This document shows positions 51,254-61,152 of a stretch of 64,000 nucleotides of DNA, piece by piece (the first letter of the stretch is position 1; each line of letters opens with the position of its first letter). This DNA comes from Henriciella sp. AS95 (GTDB lineage Bacteria > Pseudomonadota > Alphaproteobacteria > Caulobacterales > Hyphomonadaceae): contig NZ_JBBMQM010000001.1 in assembly GCF_038900055.1 (NCBI RefSeq), positions 1,116,001 through 1,180,000 on the forward strand. Direction: 5' to 3'. Position numbers and translations under genes: made by a program. The notes under the pieces were generated by a model. That model ran no database searches, had not been told where the DNA came from, and saw only the letters and a program-made list of their open reading frames with translations.

Positions 51254-53539
51254 ATGTTTAGAAATGAAGGAAGGAAGGCGCGGCTTCGCGCTTTATACGC
51301 AACTGTATCCGCTATTGTGGTGATCACTGGTGTCACCGAGGCCAGCGCACAGGACGGCGATGAGGAAACTTCGGCCAGGACGCTGGATAGCGTGCTGGTT
51401 ACAGCGAGGAAGAAAGAAGAAAACCTTTTAACCGTTCCGCTCTCCGTCTCGGTGGTTGCTGGAGCCGACCTTGAGAAAACGGGTGTCCAGCAGCTGGGGG
51501 AAGCGCTTCAGGCGGTACCGGGGGTCAGCGTAACGCCAACACCGGTTGGAGACCTGCTGTTTATTCGTGGCATTGGGTCTGGTGAAAATCAGGGCTTCGA
51601 AATGTCAGTGGGGACATTCATTGATGGCGTCTATTACGGTCGAGGCCGGTCATCGCGTCATGCGTTTCTCGACATTGACCGGATTGAGGTGCTGAAAGGC
51701 CCCCAGCCAATCCTTTTCGGGAAGAATACGATCGGTGGCGCGCTCAATATCACGACGCGCAAACCCACCGACGCGTTCGAATTTTCGCTCGATGAGTATG
51801 TCGAACCCGAATTTGGGACGTTCAGAACCACCGCTGTCGTTTCAGGCCCCATTTCTGAAACTTTGCGCGGTCGGCTCGTCGCGCGTCACTACACGACCGA
51901 TGGATTTGTTGAAAACAACTTCCTCGGAACCGACGCACCATCAAGAGACGATTGGGTCGCCAGAGGGATCCTTGTCTGGGAGCCTTCCGATACATTCGAG
52001 GCAACTCTCAAAGCGGAGTATGGCGAGGCCGAAATGGAGGGCGGGCGATCACAGATCACAAAGGCTGTGCCGTCCCTGATCCAGCGCATTCTACCGATCG
52101 CTCCAAACGCCGAGTTCAATCTGGATCACGTAAAATCCGGACCCGGAACAAATCCGCCGTTCAATCGGGAATTCGAGGACAATACGACCTATAACGGGAC
52201 GTTGACCGCAGTATGGGATCTGGGGGCTCATGATCTGACGAGTGTTTCAAGCTATGTTGGTTATGATGTCGATTATTCATTCGACAGTGATTTCACGCCG
52301 CTCGATTTCATTCAGCAGGGGTGGGATCAGCGCTGGCACTCCTGGTCGCAGGAGTTGCGGATAGCGTCAACGGCGAGCCAGACGTTTGAATATCAAGCTG
52401 GTGTCTATCTTGCCAGCGAAGAGCTCGAGAGCTTCAAGGTCGAATCGCTGGACTTTGGCGCGGTGGGAATTCCGCTTGGCGACGGAAGCAGGGTTCGTGA
52501 CTTTCATCAGCAAACGGACAACTGGTCGGCGTTTGCGGAAGGCACCTGGAACGCCACAGACGAGCTCTCATTCATTTTCGGATATCGATACACCGACGAT
52601 AAGAAGACTTTGGATCGGGATATGTACTTTGCGGCCCTCGGGTCGACAGTGCCCAATCCCGATCTGCCGCCTTTCACTGCGGCCGGTCTCGGTTCGCCAT
52701 ATATTATTCGAGACCTGGAGCGCACAACCAGCAACGATTCGCTTGCTTTCACGGTTCGCTATCAACCGGGCGACCTGATGTACTATGCGTCCTATACGCA
52801 AGGCTTCAAGGCTGGCGGGTTTGACGAGGGCGACTCCAGCGGGATTCTCGATCGGATCATCTTCGACGATGAAACCGCTGACAGCTACGAGATTGGCCTG
52901 AAAGGCGAAACTTTGAATCGCAGGCTTCGCTTTGAAGCCGCTGCGTTCTATTCCGAATACGACGATCTGCAGGTCAGTATCTTCGATGGCGTCGCTGCGC
53001 TCCTGGTGGGCAATGCGGCTTCGGCAACATCTTCGGGACTGGAGTTTCAGAGCCAGTTTGCGGCCACTGATCAGCTCACTCTGGGCGTTTCCAGCACGTT
53101 TCTGAACTCCGAATACGACTCGTATGAGGCAGGTCCGTGCTCTTTCGGTCAGGGAACTGTTTGTGACCTGTCAGGTAAAACGCTGCCATATGCGCCGGAA
53201 TTCTCTGGAGCATTTAACGCGAGCTGGGCAGATACACTCTCTTCCGGCTGGGGTTATGAGCTTCAGGGCAAGGTCTTCCATACGACTGAGTTTTCGACCG
53301 CTGGCGACCTCGATCCGGCTGTCGCCCAGGACGCGTTCTCAAAAGTCGACGCGTCTCTGACATTTACGTCGCCCAACGACACATGGACGCTGGCTCTCGT
53401 TGGAAAGAATCTGACTGACGAAACAACAGCTCATTTTGGCGACGACATTCCGTTGTCGAACCTGCTGGGCAACAACTACCAGCAATACGTCGATCCACCG
53501 CGAACATTGGCATTTCAAGTCAAGTACCGGTTCCAATAG
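51254..53539 (+). CDS. TonB-dependent outer-membrane receptor
   Basis: A 761-residue receptor with signal peptide (~1-33, cleaved near ASAQ), TonB-box-like LDSVLVTARKKEE, plug signature IEVLKGPQPILFGKNTIGGAL, a 22-strand-type barrel with several Tyr/Asp-rich turns, and an aromatic C-terminal strand (LAFQVKYRFQ). GGGAGGAATATA precedes the ATG. Located among acyl-CoA genes, so uptake of the carbon substrate is likelier than iron. Third TonB receptor in the window. Confidence 0.92.
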   Translation: MFRNEGRKARLRALYATVSAIVVITGVTEASAQDGDEETSARTLDSVLVTARKKEENLLTVPLSVSVVAGADLEKTGVQQLGEALQAVPGVSVTPTPVGDLLFIRGIGSGENQGFEMSVGTFIDGVYYGRGRSSRHAFLDIDRIEVLKGPQPILFGKNTIGGALNITTRKPTDAFEFSLDEYVEPEFGTFRTTAVVSGPISETLRGRLVARHYTTDGFVENNFLGTDAPSRDDWVARGILVWEPSDTFEATLKAEYGEAEMEGGRSQITKAVPSLIQRILPIAPNAEFNLDHVKSGPGTNPPFNREFEDNTTYNGTLTAVWDLGAHDLTSVSSYVGYDVDYSFDSDFTPLDFIQQGWDQRWHSWSQELRIASTASQTFEYQAGVYLASEELESFKVESLDFGAVGIPLGDGSRVRDFHQQTDNWSAFAEGTWNATDELSFIFGYRYTDDKKTLDRDMYFAALGSTVPNPDLPPFTAAGLGSPYIIRDLERTTSNDSLAFTVRYQPGDLMYYASYTQGFKAGGFDEGDSSGILDRIIFDDETADSYEIGLKGETLNRRLRFEAAAFYSEYDDLQVSIFDGVAALLVGNAASATSSGLEFQSQFAATDQLTLGVSSTFLNSEYDSYEAGPCSFGQGTVCDLSGKTLPYAPEFSGAFNASWADTLSSGWGYELQGKVFHTTEFSTAGDLDPAVAQDAFSKVDASLTFTSPNDTWTLALVGKNLTDETTAHFGDDIPLSNLLGNNYQQYVDPPRTLAFQVKYRFQ

Positions 53540-53582
53540 CCATGCGCATAGCGTCGCCATCAAATCTAAAAGGAGAATACTC

Positions 53583-54782
53583 ATGACAGCAAAAGCAGCA
53601 GTGCTTCAAAAGGGGATCGATAGCAAAAGTTTGCCCACCAGTGCTGAAATGATCGAAAGGGCGCGTGATCTGTCCAAGCTCCTCGCTGCACAGGCGGGCG
53701 AAGCTGAAAAGCTTCGCCGGCCGACAGATGAGGTTATTCAGGCATTGAAGGACGCAGAGATTTTCAAGCTGATGGCACCAAAAAAATATGGTGGCTTCGA
53801 GATGGATCTGGACACGTTTTTCGAGGTTGGGCTTGCTCTCAGTGAGGGCGATGCCTCAATGGCCTGGGTTGCTAATTTCTATATCGAGCATGTGTGGATT
53901 TTTTGCCTGTTTCCAGAACAGTTTCAGGACGAATTGTTCGCAGACAATAGTTACGCTCTGGCGCCAGCCATGTTGTCGCCGACCGGACAGGTGACCAACG
54001 AAGAGGGCGGTTTCAGGCTCAACGGTCGCTGGTCCTGGAGCACCGGGATCATGCATGCCGACTGGGTGCTGCCAGCCGCTATCGTGACCGGTGAAGATGG
54101 TAAGCGGGCGCCTGTCTTCTTCGCGCTGCCGCGATCAGAGGTCGAGGTTGAAGACGTCTGGTTCGTAGACGGCATGCAGGGCACTGGAAGCAACGATGTT
54201 CTGATCAAGGATAAATTCATTCCAGAGCACAGAATGCTGTCCTTCAAGGCGATGATCGAGGGCGAAGCGCCCGGAGCCAAGGTACACCCGAGCCCAGTGT
54301 ACAAGACCCCGATGCTTCCGACGCTTGGCTTGGCCGCAGCCATGCCAGCCCTCGGACAGGCGCGGGCCTGCGTGCGGATGTTCCAGGAACGCCTGCACGA
54401 CCGGATGGAAATTCACGGAACGCGGCGGGTTGGCACCGCTAGCAAGATGCGCCTCGCCCATGCCGAAGTGCGGGTCGATCAGATTTATCTTCTGCTTCGA
54501 AATCTCGTCGAGGATGTCATGGAGCTGCGCGAGAATGCGACCCGGCTGGACCGGACACGCTGGGCCACCCAGCTCGCCTTCGCTGTTGATCAGTGCAAGA
54601 GCGTAATTGCTTATGTGTGCGAGGCCGCTGGCGCCTCTGGTCATTTCCAGTCGAGCCCGCTTGGCCGGGCCGCCCGGGATATCAACACGGTGGGCGCACA
54701 CATCGTGTTCGACCTTGATGCGCGCCTCGAACTTCATGGAGCAGCGATGCTGGGCGAGGAAATTCCGGGGATCCTGGTATGA
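53583..54782 (+). CDS. HsaA/acyl-CoA-dehydrogenase-fold flavin monooxygenase
   Basis: A 399-residue protein of the acyl-CoA dehydrogenase fold, with features of group D FADH2-dependent monooxygenases such as HsaA: an N-terminal helical domain (RDLSKLLAAQAGEAEKLRRP), KYGGFEMDLDTFFEVGLAL, a middle region with GRWSWSTGIMHADWV, GTGSNDVLIKDKFIPEHR, and a C-terminal helical bundle with SSPLGRAARDINTVGAHI. It lacks the catalytic Glu motif of acyl-CoA dehydrogenases that I can see. A small flavin reductase gene lies 2.8 kb downstream, fitting a two-component hydroxylase. AGGAGA RBS at 53571. Confidence 0.8.
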   Translation: MTAKAAVLQKGIDSKSLPTSAEMIERARDLSKLLAAQAGEAEKLRRPTDEVIQALKDAEIFKLMAPKKYGGFEMDLDTFFEVGLALSEGDASMAWVANFYIEHVWIFCLFPEQFQDELFADNSYALAPAMLSPTGQVTNEEGGFRLNGRWSWSTGIMHADWVLPAAIVTGEDGKRAPVFFALPRSEVEVEDVWFVDGMQGTGSNDVLIKDKFIPEHRMLSFKAMIEGEAPGAKVHPSPVYKTPMLPTLGLAAAMPALGQARACVRMFQERLHDRMEIHGTRRVGTASKMRLAHAEVRVDQIYLLLRNLVEDVMELRENATRLDRTRWATQLAFAVDQCKSVIAYVCEAAGASGHFQSSPLGRAARDINTVGAHIVFDLDARLELHGAAMLGEEIPGILV

Positions 54783-54825
54783 TCGTCCAGGAAATGCGGC
54801 TGGCTTCGCTCCGGGAGGTTGTGAG

Positions 54826-55623
54826 ATGGCGGTAGTCGATCTCGAAGTTCGCGGGTCGATCGCGCTGATCACCATGAACCGTCCAGAGCAGCTGAACGCG
54901 ATGGATGCCGAAATGGCGGTTGGACTGATCGATATCTTCGAACAGGTCCGTCAGTCGGAGGACATTCGCGTCGCCATCCTTACGGGGGCCGGCACAAAGG
55001 CCTTCAGTGCGGGCGGCGACCTTGGAGCCGTCATTCCCCTGATGACTGGCGCCCGGCCGCCAGAAACAGAGTGTGAACGGCGGTGGCTCGAAATCCGCAA
55101 GTCCGGCGGTCCGTTCAAAACTGACGTCGGCAAGCCGGTCATCGCGGCGGTCAACGGGCATGCTGTTGCAGGCGGCATGGAGCTGGTTCTCAACACCGAT
55201 ATTCGGATTTGTGCACCGCACGCCACATTTGGGATTCCAGAAGTAAAGGTCGGCCTGTTTCCGGGCGGCGGATCGACAGTCCGGCTACGCGATCAGATCC
55301 CGTTTGCGCACGCGATGCACGCCCTTTTGACCGGCGACTCATTTTCGGCGGAGGATGCTCTCAGATATGGAATGGTGAACGCCATCGTTTCTGCCGACAG
55401 CCTGATGGAAGAAGCGATGAAGATCGCTGAGAAGATCGCGGCGAATGCGCCGCTGGCGGTTCAGGCCATCCGCAGTTCGTTTCGCGATTGTACGGGTGTT
55501 CCCGAACAGCAGGCTCTCGCAATCGAGTCCGAGTATTCGGCGCGCGTTCATGCCACCGAGGACGCCATCGAAGGGCCAAAGGCTTTCTTGGAAAAACGCA
55601 AGCCCGACTATCGGGGACGCTGA
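54826..55623 (+). CDS. Enoyl-CoA hydratase/isomerase family protein
   Basis: A 265-residue crotonase-fold enzyme with an oxyanion segment FSAGGDL, E119 (GGMELVL) and E139 (PEVKVGLFPGGGS) in the catalytic positions. GGGAGG precedes ATG 54826 by 7 nt. It follows the monooxygenase gene by 43 bp. Second crotonase in the operon; the two could act at different chain positions or one could be a ring-opening or isomerising enzyme. Confidence 0.88.
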   Translation: MAVVDLEVRGSIALITMNRPEQLNAMDAEMAVGLIDIFEQVRQSEDIRVAILTGAGTKAFSAGGDLGAVIPLMTGARPPETECERRWLEIRKSGGPFKTDVGKPVIAAVNGHAVAGGMELVLNTDIRICAPHATFGIPEVKVGLFPGGGSTVRLRDQIPFAHAMHALLTGDSFSAEDALRYGMVNAIVSADSLMEEAMKIAEKIAANAPLAVQAIRSSFRDCTGVPEQQALAIESEYSARVHATEDAIEGPKAFLEKRKPDYRGR

Positions 55624-55665
55624 GCCTCAGAGCGGGAATCAGACACAAATTGAAAGGAGTTGATC

Positions 55666-56358
55666 ATGGATAACAAAGTGCAGGGACTGCATCATCTCGC
55701 GATCAGTACAGCGGACATAAAGGCACAGATCGACTTCTTCACCGACAAGCTCGGCATGGAGCTGGTTGCCCTTTACTGGATGCACGGCGCCAAGGAGACT
55801 TGGCACGGCTTTCTCAGGATGAATGACGAAAGCTCGGTTGCGTTTGTGCAGAGCCCGCTGGTTGGAAAGGTCGCCCCGAAGCTTGGCGAAACGCATGCGG
55901 GCAACCCGACAGCGCCGAGCGCAGCTGGGACCACACAGCACATCGCCCTCAAAGTCGCCGATATGGACGAATTGTTCCGTATGCAGAAACGCTTGCGGTC
56001 CAAGGAGGTGCCGGTGCTTGGGCCGGTCGATCATGGCTTCTGCAAATCCATCTATTTTGCCGGACCTGAAGGCCTTGCGCTGGAACTGTCCTGTTCGGAA
56101 GGGCCGATTGAGCCAATGAGCTGGATCGACCCGGACGTCGTTTCGCGCGCGGGTATCAATGATGAAGAGTTGGCGCGTTACCTGAATCCGCCGGAATTCG
56201 ATGTGCCCGAGCAACCCGTCCGCCAGCCTGACACGAGCGGGCCGGGCCCGCACATGTCGAACTATCCGCCCGGCATCTACGAAAAGCTGATGGCCGTGCC
56301 GGACAAGGATATCTGGGATGCGAGCGAAAACGAGCCACCCGTAAGTGGCAAATCATGA
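55666..56358 (+). CDS. VOC-superfamily (glyoxalase/extradiol-like) protein
   Basis: A 230-residue protein with two beta-alpha-beta-beta-beta VOC modules: module one starts GLHHLAISTADIKAQIDFF, module two TQHIALKVADMDELF, and the strand ALELSC carries a Glu. H9/H10, the His in TQHIAL and that Glu could bind a metal. Extra C-terminal ~50 residues are Pro-rich. AAAGGAG RBS. Its position beside an HsaA-like hydroxylase suggests either ring cleavage (extradiol type) or epimerase/dehydratase chemistry, unresolved from sequence. Confidence 0.78.
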   Translation: MDNKVQGLHHLAISTADIKAQIDFFTDKLGMELVALYWMHGAKETWHGFLRMNDESSVAFVQSPLVGKVAPKLGETHAGNPTAPSAAGTTQHIALKVADMDELFRMQKRLRSKEVPVLGPVDHGFCKSIYFAGPEGLALELSCSEGPIEPMSWIDPDVVSRAGINDEELARYLNPPEFDVPEQPVRQPDTSGPGPHMSNYPPGIYEKLMAVPDKDIWDASENEPPVSGKS

Positions 56359-57524
56359 GTGCCAGGAAAGGACCGCTGGCCGGCTTGAGGATTATAGAGC
56401 TTGCCGGTTTGGGGCCGGCCCCATTTGGCGCGATGCTGCTTGGCGATATGGGGGCGGAAGTCATCCGGATCGACCGGACAAGCGGCGGTGGCGGGATCGG
56501 CGTTAAGGCAAAATTTGACGTCCTGGCCCGCAATCGCAAGACCTTGCGGCTCGACCTCAAGCATCCGGATGGTAAACAGGCCCTGATGCAGATGCTCGAA
56601 CAGGCCGACGGCCTGATAGAAGGCTTCCGGCCAGGTGTGCTCGAGCGGCTCGGTTTTGGCCCTGAGGAATTGCTGAAGCGCAATCCGCGTCTTGTCATTG
56701 GGCGCATGACCGGTTGGGGCCAGGATGGCCCTCTCGCCCAGACAGCCGGCCACGATATCAATTACATCGCGCTGGCCGGCGCCCTCTACAGTATTGGCGA
56801 GAAGAATGGACCGCCTGTACCGCCCCTCAATCTGGTCGGTGATTTTGGCGGTGGCGGCCTCATGCTGGCCTTCGGGATGGTGTGCGCGATGATGGAGGCA
56901 AAGGGGTCCGGCCAAGGACAGATCGTCGATGCAGCGATGGTGGATGGTGCCGCTCTGCTGACAGCGGGCGTTCACGGCATGCTGGCCCAAGGCATGTTCC
57001 AGGAAAAACGCGGCGAAACCATCCTCAATGGTGGGGCGCCATTCTATGCGGTGTATGAGTGTTCTGACGGCGAGCACATCACGATTGGCTCCCTCGAACC
57101 GCAATTCTTTGCAGAGTTGATGGCCCGGCTGGACGTGGATGAAGAGACATTCGGCAATCGCAATGATCCGCGACAATGGCCCGACCAGCGCGCCATGCTT
57201 GAGGCGATTTTCAAGACCCGCACCCGGGACGAATGGACCGCGATCCTGGAGGACACCGATGTGTGCTTTGCGCCCGTCCTTCGCATGACAGAAGCGCCTT
57301 CGCATCCTCACAATAAGAGCAGAGGCGTGTTCGTCGATGTTGATGGGTCCGTCCAGCCGGCACCAGCGCCAAGGTTCAGCCGGACGCCAGCGGGAGACTG
57401 TACGCCGTCCATGGCGCCGGGAACGCATACGGACGATGTCCTGGCTGGGTACGGCTTTAGTAGCGAAGACATTCAAAGATTGCATGAGGCCGGGGCAATT
57501 GCCGGTCCCCGGGAGGCGAAATGA
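56355..57524 (+). CDS. Alpha-methylacyl-CoA racemase
   Basis: A 389-residue CaiB-fold enzyme carrying the racemase signature: AGHDINY (H133/D134) and NLVGDFGGGGLML (D163), the same places as the His and Asp of the Mycobacterium enzyme (H126, D156). It overlaps the VOC gene (ATGA at 56355). Epimerisation of 2-methylacyl-CoA esters suggests a methyl-branched side chain such as in isoprenoid or steroid acids. This gene is the strongest clue to substrate type in the block. Confidence 0.88.
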   Translation: MSARKGPLAGLRIIELAGLGPAPFGAMLLGDMGAEVIRIDRTSGGGGIGVKAKFDVLARNRKTLRLDLKHPDGKQALMQMLEQADGLIEGFRPGVLERLGFGPEELLKRNPRLVIGRMTGWGQDGPLAQTAGHDINYIALAGALYSIGEKNGPPVPPLNLVGDFGGGGLMLAFGMVCAMMEAKGSGQGQIVDAAMVDGAALLTAGVHGMLAQGMFQEKRGETILNGGAPFYAVYECSDGEHITIGSLEPQFFAELMARLDVDEETFGNRNDPRQWPDQRAMLEAIFKTRTRDEWTAILEDTDVCFAPVLRMTEAPSHPHNKSRGVFVDVDGSVQPAPAPRFSRTPAGDCTPSMAPGTHTDDVLAGYGFSSEDIQRLHEAGAIAGPREAK

Positions 57525-57582
57525 CGCTGATCGGATATGTCCCGGTAAAGAGTGTCGCCGCGCGCACCGACGGAGCGTGATC

Positions 57583-58104
57583 ATGGACCAACGCGATCTT
57601 CGCCAGATTTTCAGTGCGTTCGCGACAGGCGTCACAGTCGTGACAGCCTATGATGATGAAGGCGCGCCTCTCGGCATTACGGCCAATTCGTTCACTTCGG
57701 TTTCGCTTGAGCCGGCGCTGGTGCTGTGGTGCCTCGACAATCGCAGCCGGCACCTCTCGACCTTTTCAGACGGCACGCCGTTCTCGATCCATATTCTGAG
57801 TGAAGGGCAGGAAGACACAGCGATGCAGTTTGCCCGGTCCGGCGCATCCGGCCTGGAGCAGCGCGCAGACGAGGCCAGTGGGCTCACGCCAAAAATCGAC
57901 GGGGCAATGGCCCGTATCGAATGCCGCGTCGCAGACCTGCATGTGGCTGGCGATCACACGATCATCATTGGTGAGATCAGGGAGGCCGAGATCGCGGAAG
58001 CCGCGCCGCTCGTGTTCCAGAAAAGCCGTTTCGGGCAATTCACGCCGGCGAGCCAGCTTAGCGGACAGGAAGCCTGGCACATCCTCGTCGATATGTGGTC
58101 GTGA
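57583..58104 (+). CDS. Flavin reductase (HsaB-like) of a two-component monooxygenase
   Basis: A 173-residue flavin reductase-like protein: MDQRDLRQIFSAFATGVTVVTA, PLGITANSFTSVSLEPALVLWCL, then HIILSEGQ-type strand and FGQFTPA near the end. It fits the FMN/FAD-reductase domain family used with HsaA and HpaB. ATG 57583 has CGGAGCG upstream. It should supply reduced flavin to the hydroxylase at 53583 (inference from family and operon). Confidence 0.85.
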   Translation: MDQRDLRQIFSAFATGVTVVTAYDDEGAPLGITANSFTSVSLEPALVLWCLDNRSRHLSTFSDGTPFSIHILSEGQEDTAMQFARSGASGLEQRADEASGLTPKIDGAMARIECRVADLHVAGDHTIIIGEIREAEIAEAAPLVFQKSRFGQFTPASQLSGQEAWHILVDMWS

Positions 58105-58178
58105 GGACAGCAAAAAAATTCGTGTACAGAGCAAAAGAGTGGGCTTGAAAGCTGCTCGCACAGGGAAGAGGAACCGCA

Positions 58179-59804
58179 ATGAAGGGTATCATGCAGTCTT
58201 GGCCGCTGACGGTGAACAAGCTGATCGAACACGCCAATCATGTGAACCCGACAAGGGAAATCGTCACGCGACGCGTCGAAGGACATATCGAGCGAACGAC
58301 CTATCGTGACATCTACATCATGGCCAAACAGGTTTCGAACGCATTGATTGATGATGGGATCGGTCTTGGCGACCGCATCGCGACGCTGGCCTGGAATTCC
58401 GAACGCCATATGGCAACCTGGTACGGAGCCATGGGCATCGGTGCAATCCTGCATACGGTCAATCCGCGTCTGCATCCCGATCATATTGCCTGGATCGTAA
58501 ATCATGCCGAGGACAAGGTGCTGATCCTCGATAAGACCTTCCTGCCCATCATCGAGTCGATCCGAGAGAAGCTGACTTCAGTAAAGCGGTTTGTGATCTA
58601 TGCTGATGATGACACCATGCCCGACAATACGCTCGGGGCCGTGGCCTTCGATACCTGGGTTCGTGCCCGCCCGGCGGAAGCACGCTGGGGGGACTTTCCC
58701 GAAGATACCGCTTGCGGTCTTTGCTACACGTCCGGCACGACGGGCAACCCCAAGGGCGTTGTCTATTCGCATCGATCAAACCTGCTGCACACCTTCATCG
58801 CCCTGAACAAAGACGCGCTTGGCATCGGGACGCAGGACTCGGTCATGCCGGTTGTACCAATGTTTCACGCGAATGCGTGGGGTCTGGCGTTCGCGTGTCC
58901 AGCAGTCGGATCGAAGATCGTGATGCCGGGCGCCCAGATGGACGGCGCCTCGATCTATGAATTGCTTACAGTCGAAAAGGTATCGTTTACCGCCGCGGTT
59001 CCAACCGTCTGGCTCATGCTGATGACACATCTGCAAGAAAACGACCTTAAGCTGCCGCATCTGAACAAGGTTGTGATTGGCGGATCGGCGCTGCCGGAGC
59101 GCATCCTGCGCGCCTTTGAAGAGGATTATGACGTTGAGGTTATCCATGCATGGGGGATGACGGAGACGTCGCCACTCGGCACGCTCGGCACCTTGCCGGC
59201 AGACCTTGCCGAGGCAGACCTCGACCAGCGCATTCAGCACAAACTCAAACAGGGGCGCCCGCCCTTCGGAGTCGAGCTCCGGATCGCCGATGATGAGGGG
59301 CAGACCCTCCAGCATGACGGGAAAGTTTCCGGAAGGCTGCTCGTGCGCGGCGCGGCGATTGCCGCAGGTTATTTTCGCGGTGATGGCGGCGATGTTCTCG
59401 ACGGTCGCGGCTTCTTCGACACCGGTGATGTCGCGACCCTCGACGAGCAGTGCACGATGCAGATCACTGACCGCGCCAAAGATGTCATCAAGTCTGGCGG
59501 CGAATGGATTTCATCGATCGAAATCGAGAATATTGCGGTCGGCCATCCTAAAGTCGCCAACGCCGCAGCGATCGGCGTCTATCACCCGAAATGGGATGAG
59601 CGGCCCTTGCTGATCATCGAGCCAGTCAAGGATGAGCCCCCGACGCGCGAAGACGTGCTGGCTGAACTCGAGGGCAAGATCGCCAAATGGTGGACGCCGG
59701 ACGATGTCGTCTTTGTCGACGCCATCCCGCTTGGCGCGACTGGCAAGATCAACAAGCTAGCGCTGCGCGAGCAGTTCAAAGACTACAAGCTGAGCACAGC
59801 TTGA
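58179..59804 (+). CDS. Fatty-acyl-CoA synthetase (AMP-forming)
   Basis: A 541-residue ANL-family ligase: P-loop [12 protein letters not shown] (183-194), [10 protein letters not shown] (A5-type), [28 protein letters not shown] with the C-terminal catalytic Lys motif GATGKINKL. It activates a carboxylic acid with ATP and CoA. The 74-bp gap after the flavin reductase carries AAAAAAATTC, so the group may have a separate promoter or be read through. Likely first intracellular step for the imported acid. Confidence 0.9.
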   Translation: MKGIMQSWPLTVNKLIEHANHVNPTREIVTRRVEGHIERTTYRDIYIMAKQVSNALIDDGIGLGDRIATLAWNSERHMATWYGAMGIGAILHTVNPRLHPDHIAWIVNHAEDKVLILDKTFLPIIESIREKLTSVKRFVIYADDDTMPDNTLGAVAFDTWVRARPAEARWGDFPEDTACGLCYTSGTTGNPKGVVYSHRSNLLHTFIALNKDALGIGTQDSVMPVVPMFHANAWGLAFACPAVGSKIVMPGAQMDGASIYELLTVEKVSFTAAVPTVWLMLMTHLQENDLKLPHLNKVVIGGSALPERILRAFEEDYDVEVIHAWGMTETSPLGTLGTLPADLAEADLDQRIQHKLKQGRPPFGVELRIADDEGQTLQHDGKVSGRLLVRGAAIAAGYFRGDGGDVLDGRGFFDTGDVATLDEQCTMQITDRAKDVIKSGGEWISSIEIENIAVGHPKVANAAAIGVYHPKWDERPLLIIEPVKDEPPTREDVLAELEGKIAKWWTPDDVVFVDAIPLGATGKINKLALREQFKDYKLSTA

Positions 59805-59838
59805 TCCTTATCCCGAAACAGAATCGAGCGGCAATCCG

Positions 59839-61152
59839 ATGACCGGCCCCCAGCACCAGAACAAGTTCGTCGTTGTCGTCATTCTCAGCGCAATTTACGG
59901 CGTGAATTACGTTGATCGACAGATCGTCGCGATCCTGCTTGATCCGATCAAGGCTGAGTTTGGCGTGTCCGATACGGTGCTCGGCCTGCTTGCCGGGCCA
60001 GCCTTCGCGCTTTTCTACGCAACCGTGGGCGTGCCGCTGGCCATGTTGGCGGACAGAACCAGTCGCAAGAGGCTGATCGCCTGGTCGCTGGGATTTTTCA
60101 GTCTGATGACGCTAGCCTGTGGGCTCGCCGCCCAGTTCTGGCAACTGCTGATCGCCCGCGTTCTGACCGGCGTTGGGGAAGCAGGGACCGGCCCAGCATC
60201 CCAGTCGCTTATATCAGATTTGTTCAGGCCTCATGAGCGCGCGACGGCGCAGGCCGGCTACGCAGTCGGAGTGAATGTCGGGCTGATGATCGCCTTTTTC
60301 TGCGGCGGCTGGATCGCGCAGGAATTTGGCTGGAGGGTGGCCTTTATCGTGGCCGGATTGCCGGGGCTCGTTCTCGTACTGATATTGATGGCCTTCGTGA
60401 AAGAGCCTCTCCGCATCAGTAAGGACGATGAGCCCGACAATCCGACGCTTGTCGATACGGTCAAGGTACTCTGGCAGCGCAAGTCTTTCCTGTGGTTGAT
60501 CATCGGTGGCGGGCTCAGCGCTTTCGCTAGCTACGGCGTGACGATGTTCGTGCCGTCCTTTCTGATGCGGTCACATGGACTGAACCCTGCGGATGTGGGC
60601 TTGATCCTGGCGCTCTTTGTCGGGCTTGGCGGCGGCACCGCCACCTTCCTTTCCGGTGTTGTTGCCGACAGGCTCAGCCGGAAGGATATGCGCTGGAACA
60701 TGTATGTGCCGGCGATTGCAGCGCTCGTCTCGCTGCCATTCTGGCCGATCGTGATCATTCTCGACAACAGCTTGCTCGCCATCGGGGCGCTGGCTATTCC
60801 GCTGGCGCTGGGAATGGTTTTCATCGGACCGCTGATCGCAACAGTGCAGACCCTCGCGCCCGTCCGAATGCGGGCGAGGGCGGCGGCAATCCAGATGCTG
60901 ATTGGTAATTTGATCGGGCTCGGTCTTGGCCCGCTCGTGATCGGATTTGTGAGTGATGTATTGCGCCCATCTCTCGGCGAGAATTCCCTGCGGTTCGCAC
61001 TCCTGGCCGGCGTGCTGGCAAGTGTCCTGTCGATGATCGCCTATATCGTCGCGGCCCGATCGCTCCGCAAGGATATCGAAATGACCGGCGAAGTCCGGTC
61101 TGAGGAAACCGGACCCGCCGCGTCGGCATCAGCCGGCAGCATGCCAACTTAA
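59839..61152 (+). CDS. MFS transporter (spinster-like group)
   Basis: A 437-residue integral membrane carrier with about 12 hydrophobic helices. Family signatures: GVNYVDRQIVAILLDPIK at the start, LADRTSRKRLIAWSL after TM2, and GVGEAGTGPASQSLISDLFRPHERATAQ in the N-domain, all typical of the spinster/major facilitator group. A soluble Ser/Ala-rich C-tail ends it. The stop overlaps the convergent epimerase gene by 4 bp. It probably imports or exports the acid substrate. Confidence 0.9.
   Translation: MTGPQHQNKFVVVVILSAIYGVNYVDRQIVAILLDPIKAEFGVSDTVLGLLAGPAFALFYATVGVPLAMLADRTSRKRLIAWSLGFFSLMTLACGLAAQFWQLLIARVLTGVGEAGTGPASQSLISDLFRPHERATAQAGYAVGVNVGLMIAFFCGGWIAQEFGWRVAFIVAGLPGLVLVLILMAFVKEPLRISKDDEPDNPTLVDTVKVLWQRKSFLWLIIGGGLSAFASYGVTMFVPSFLMRSHGLNPADVGLILALFVGLGGGTATFLSGVVADRLSRKDMRWNMYVPAIAALVSLPFWPIVIILDNSLLAIGALAIPLALGMVFIGPLIATVQTLAPVRMRARAAAIQMLIGNLIGLGLGPLVIGFVSDVLRPSLGENSLRFALLAGVLASVLSMIAYIVAARSLRKDIEMTGEVRSEETGPAASASAGSMPT

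Noticed and set aside
53583-54782. Plain acyl-CoA dehydrogenase
   Set aside because: Fold agrees, but the motifs and partner reductase fit HsaA-type monooxygenases better.
56277-57635. 452-codon minus frame opposite the racemase gene
   Set aside because: The + strand has racemase catalytic motifs; the minus frame has none.
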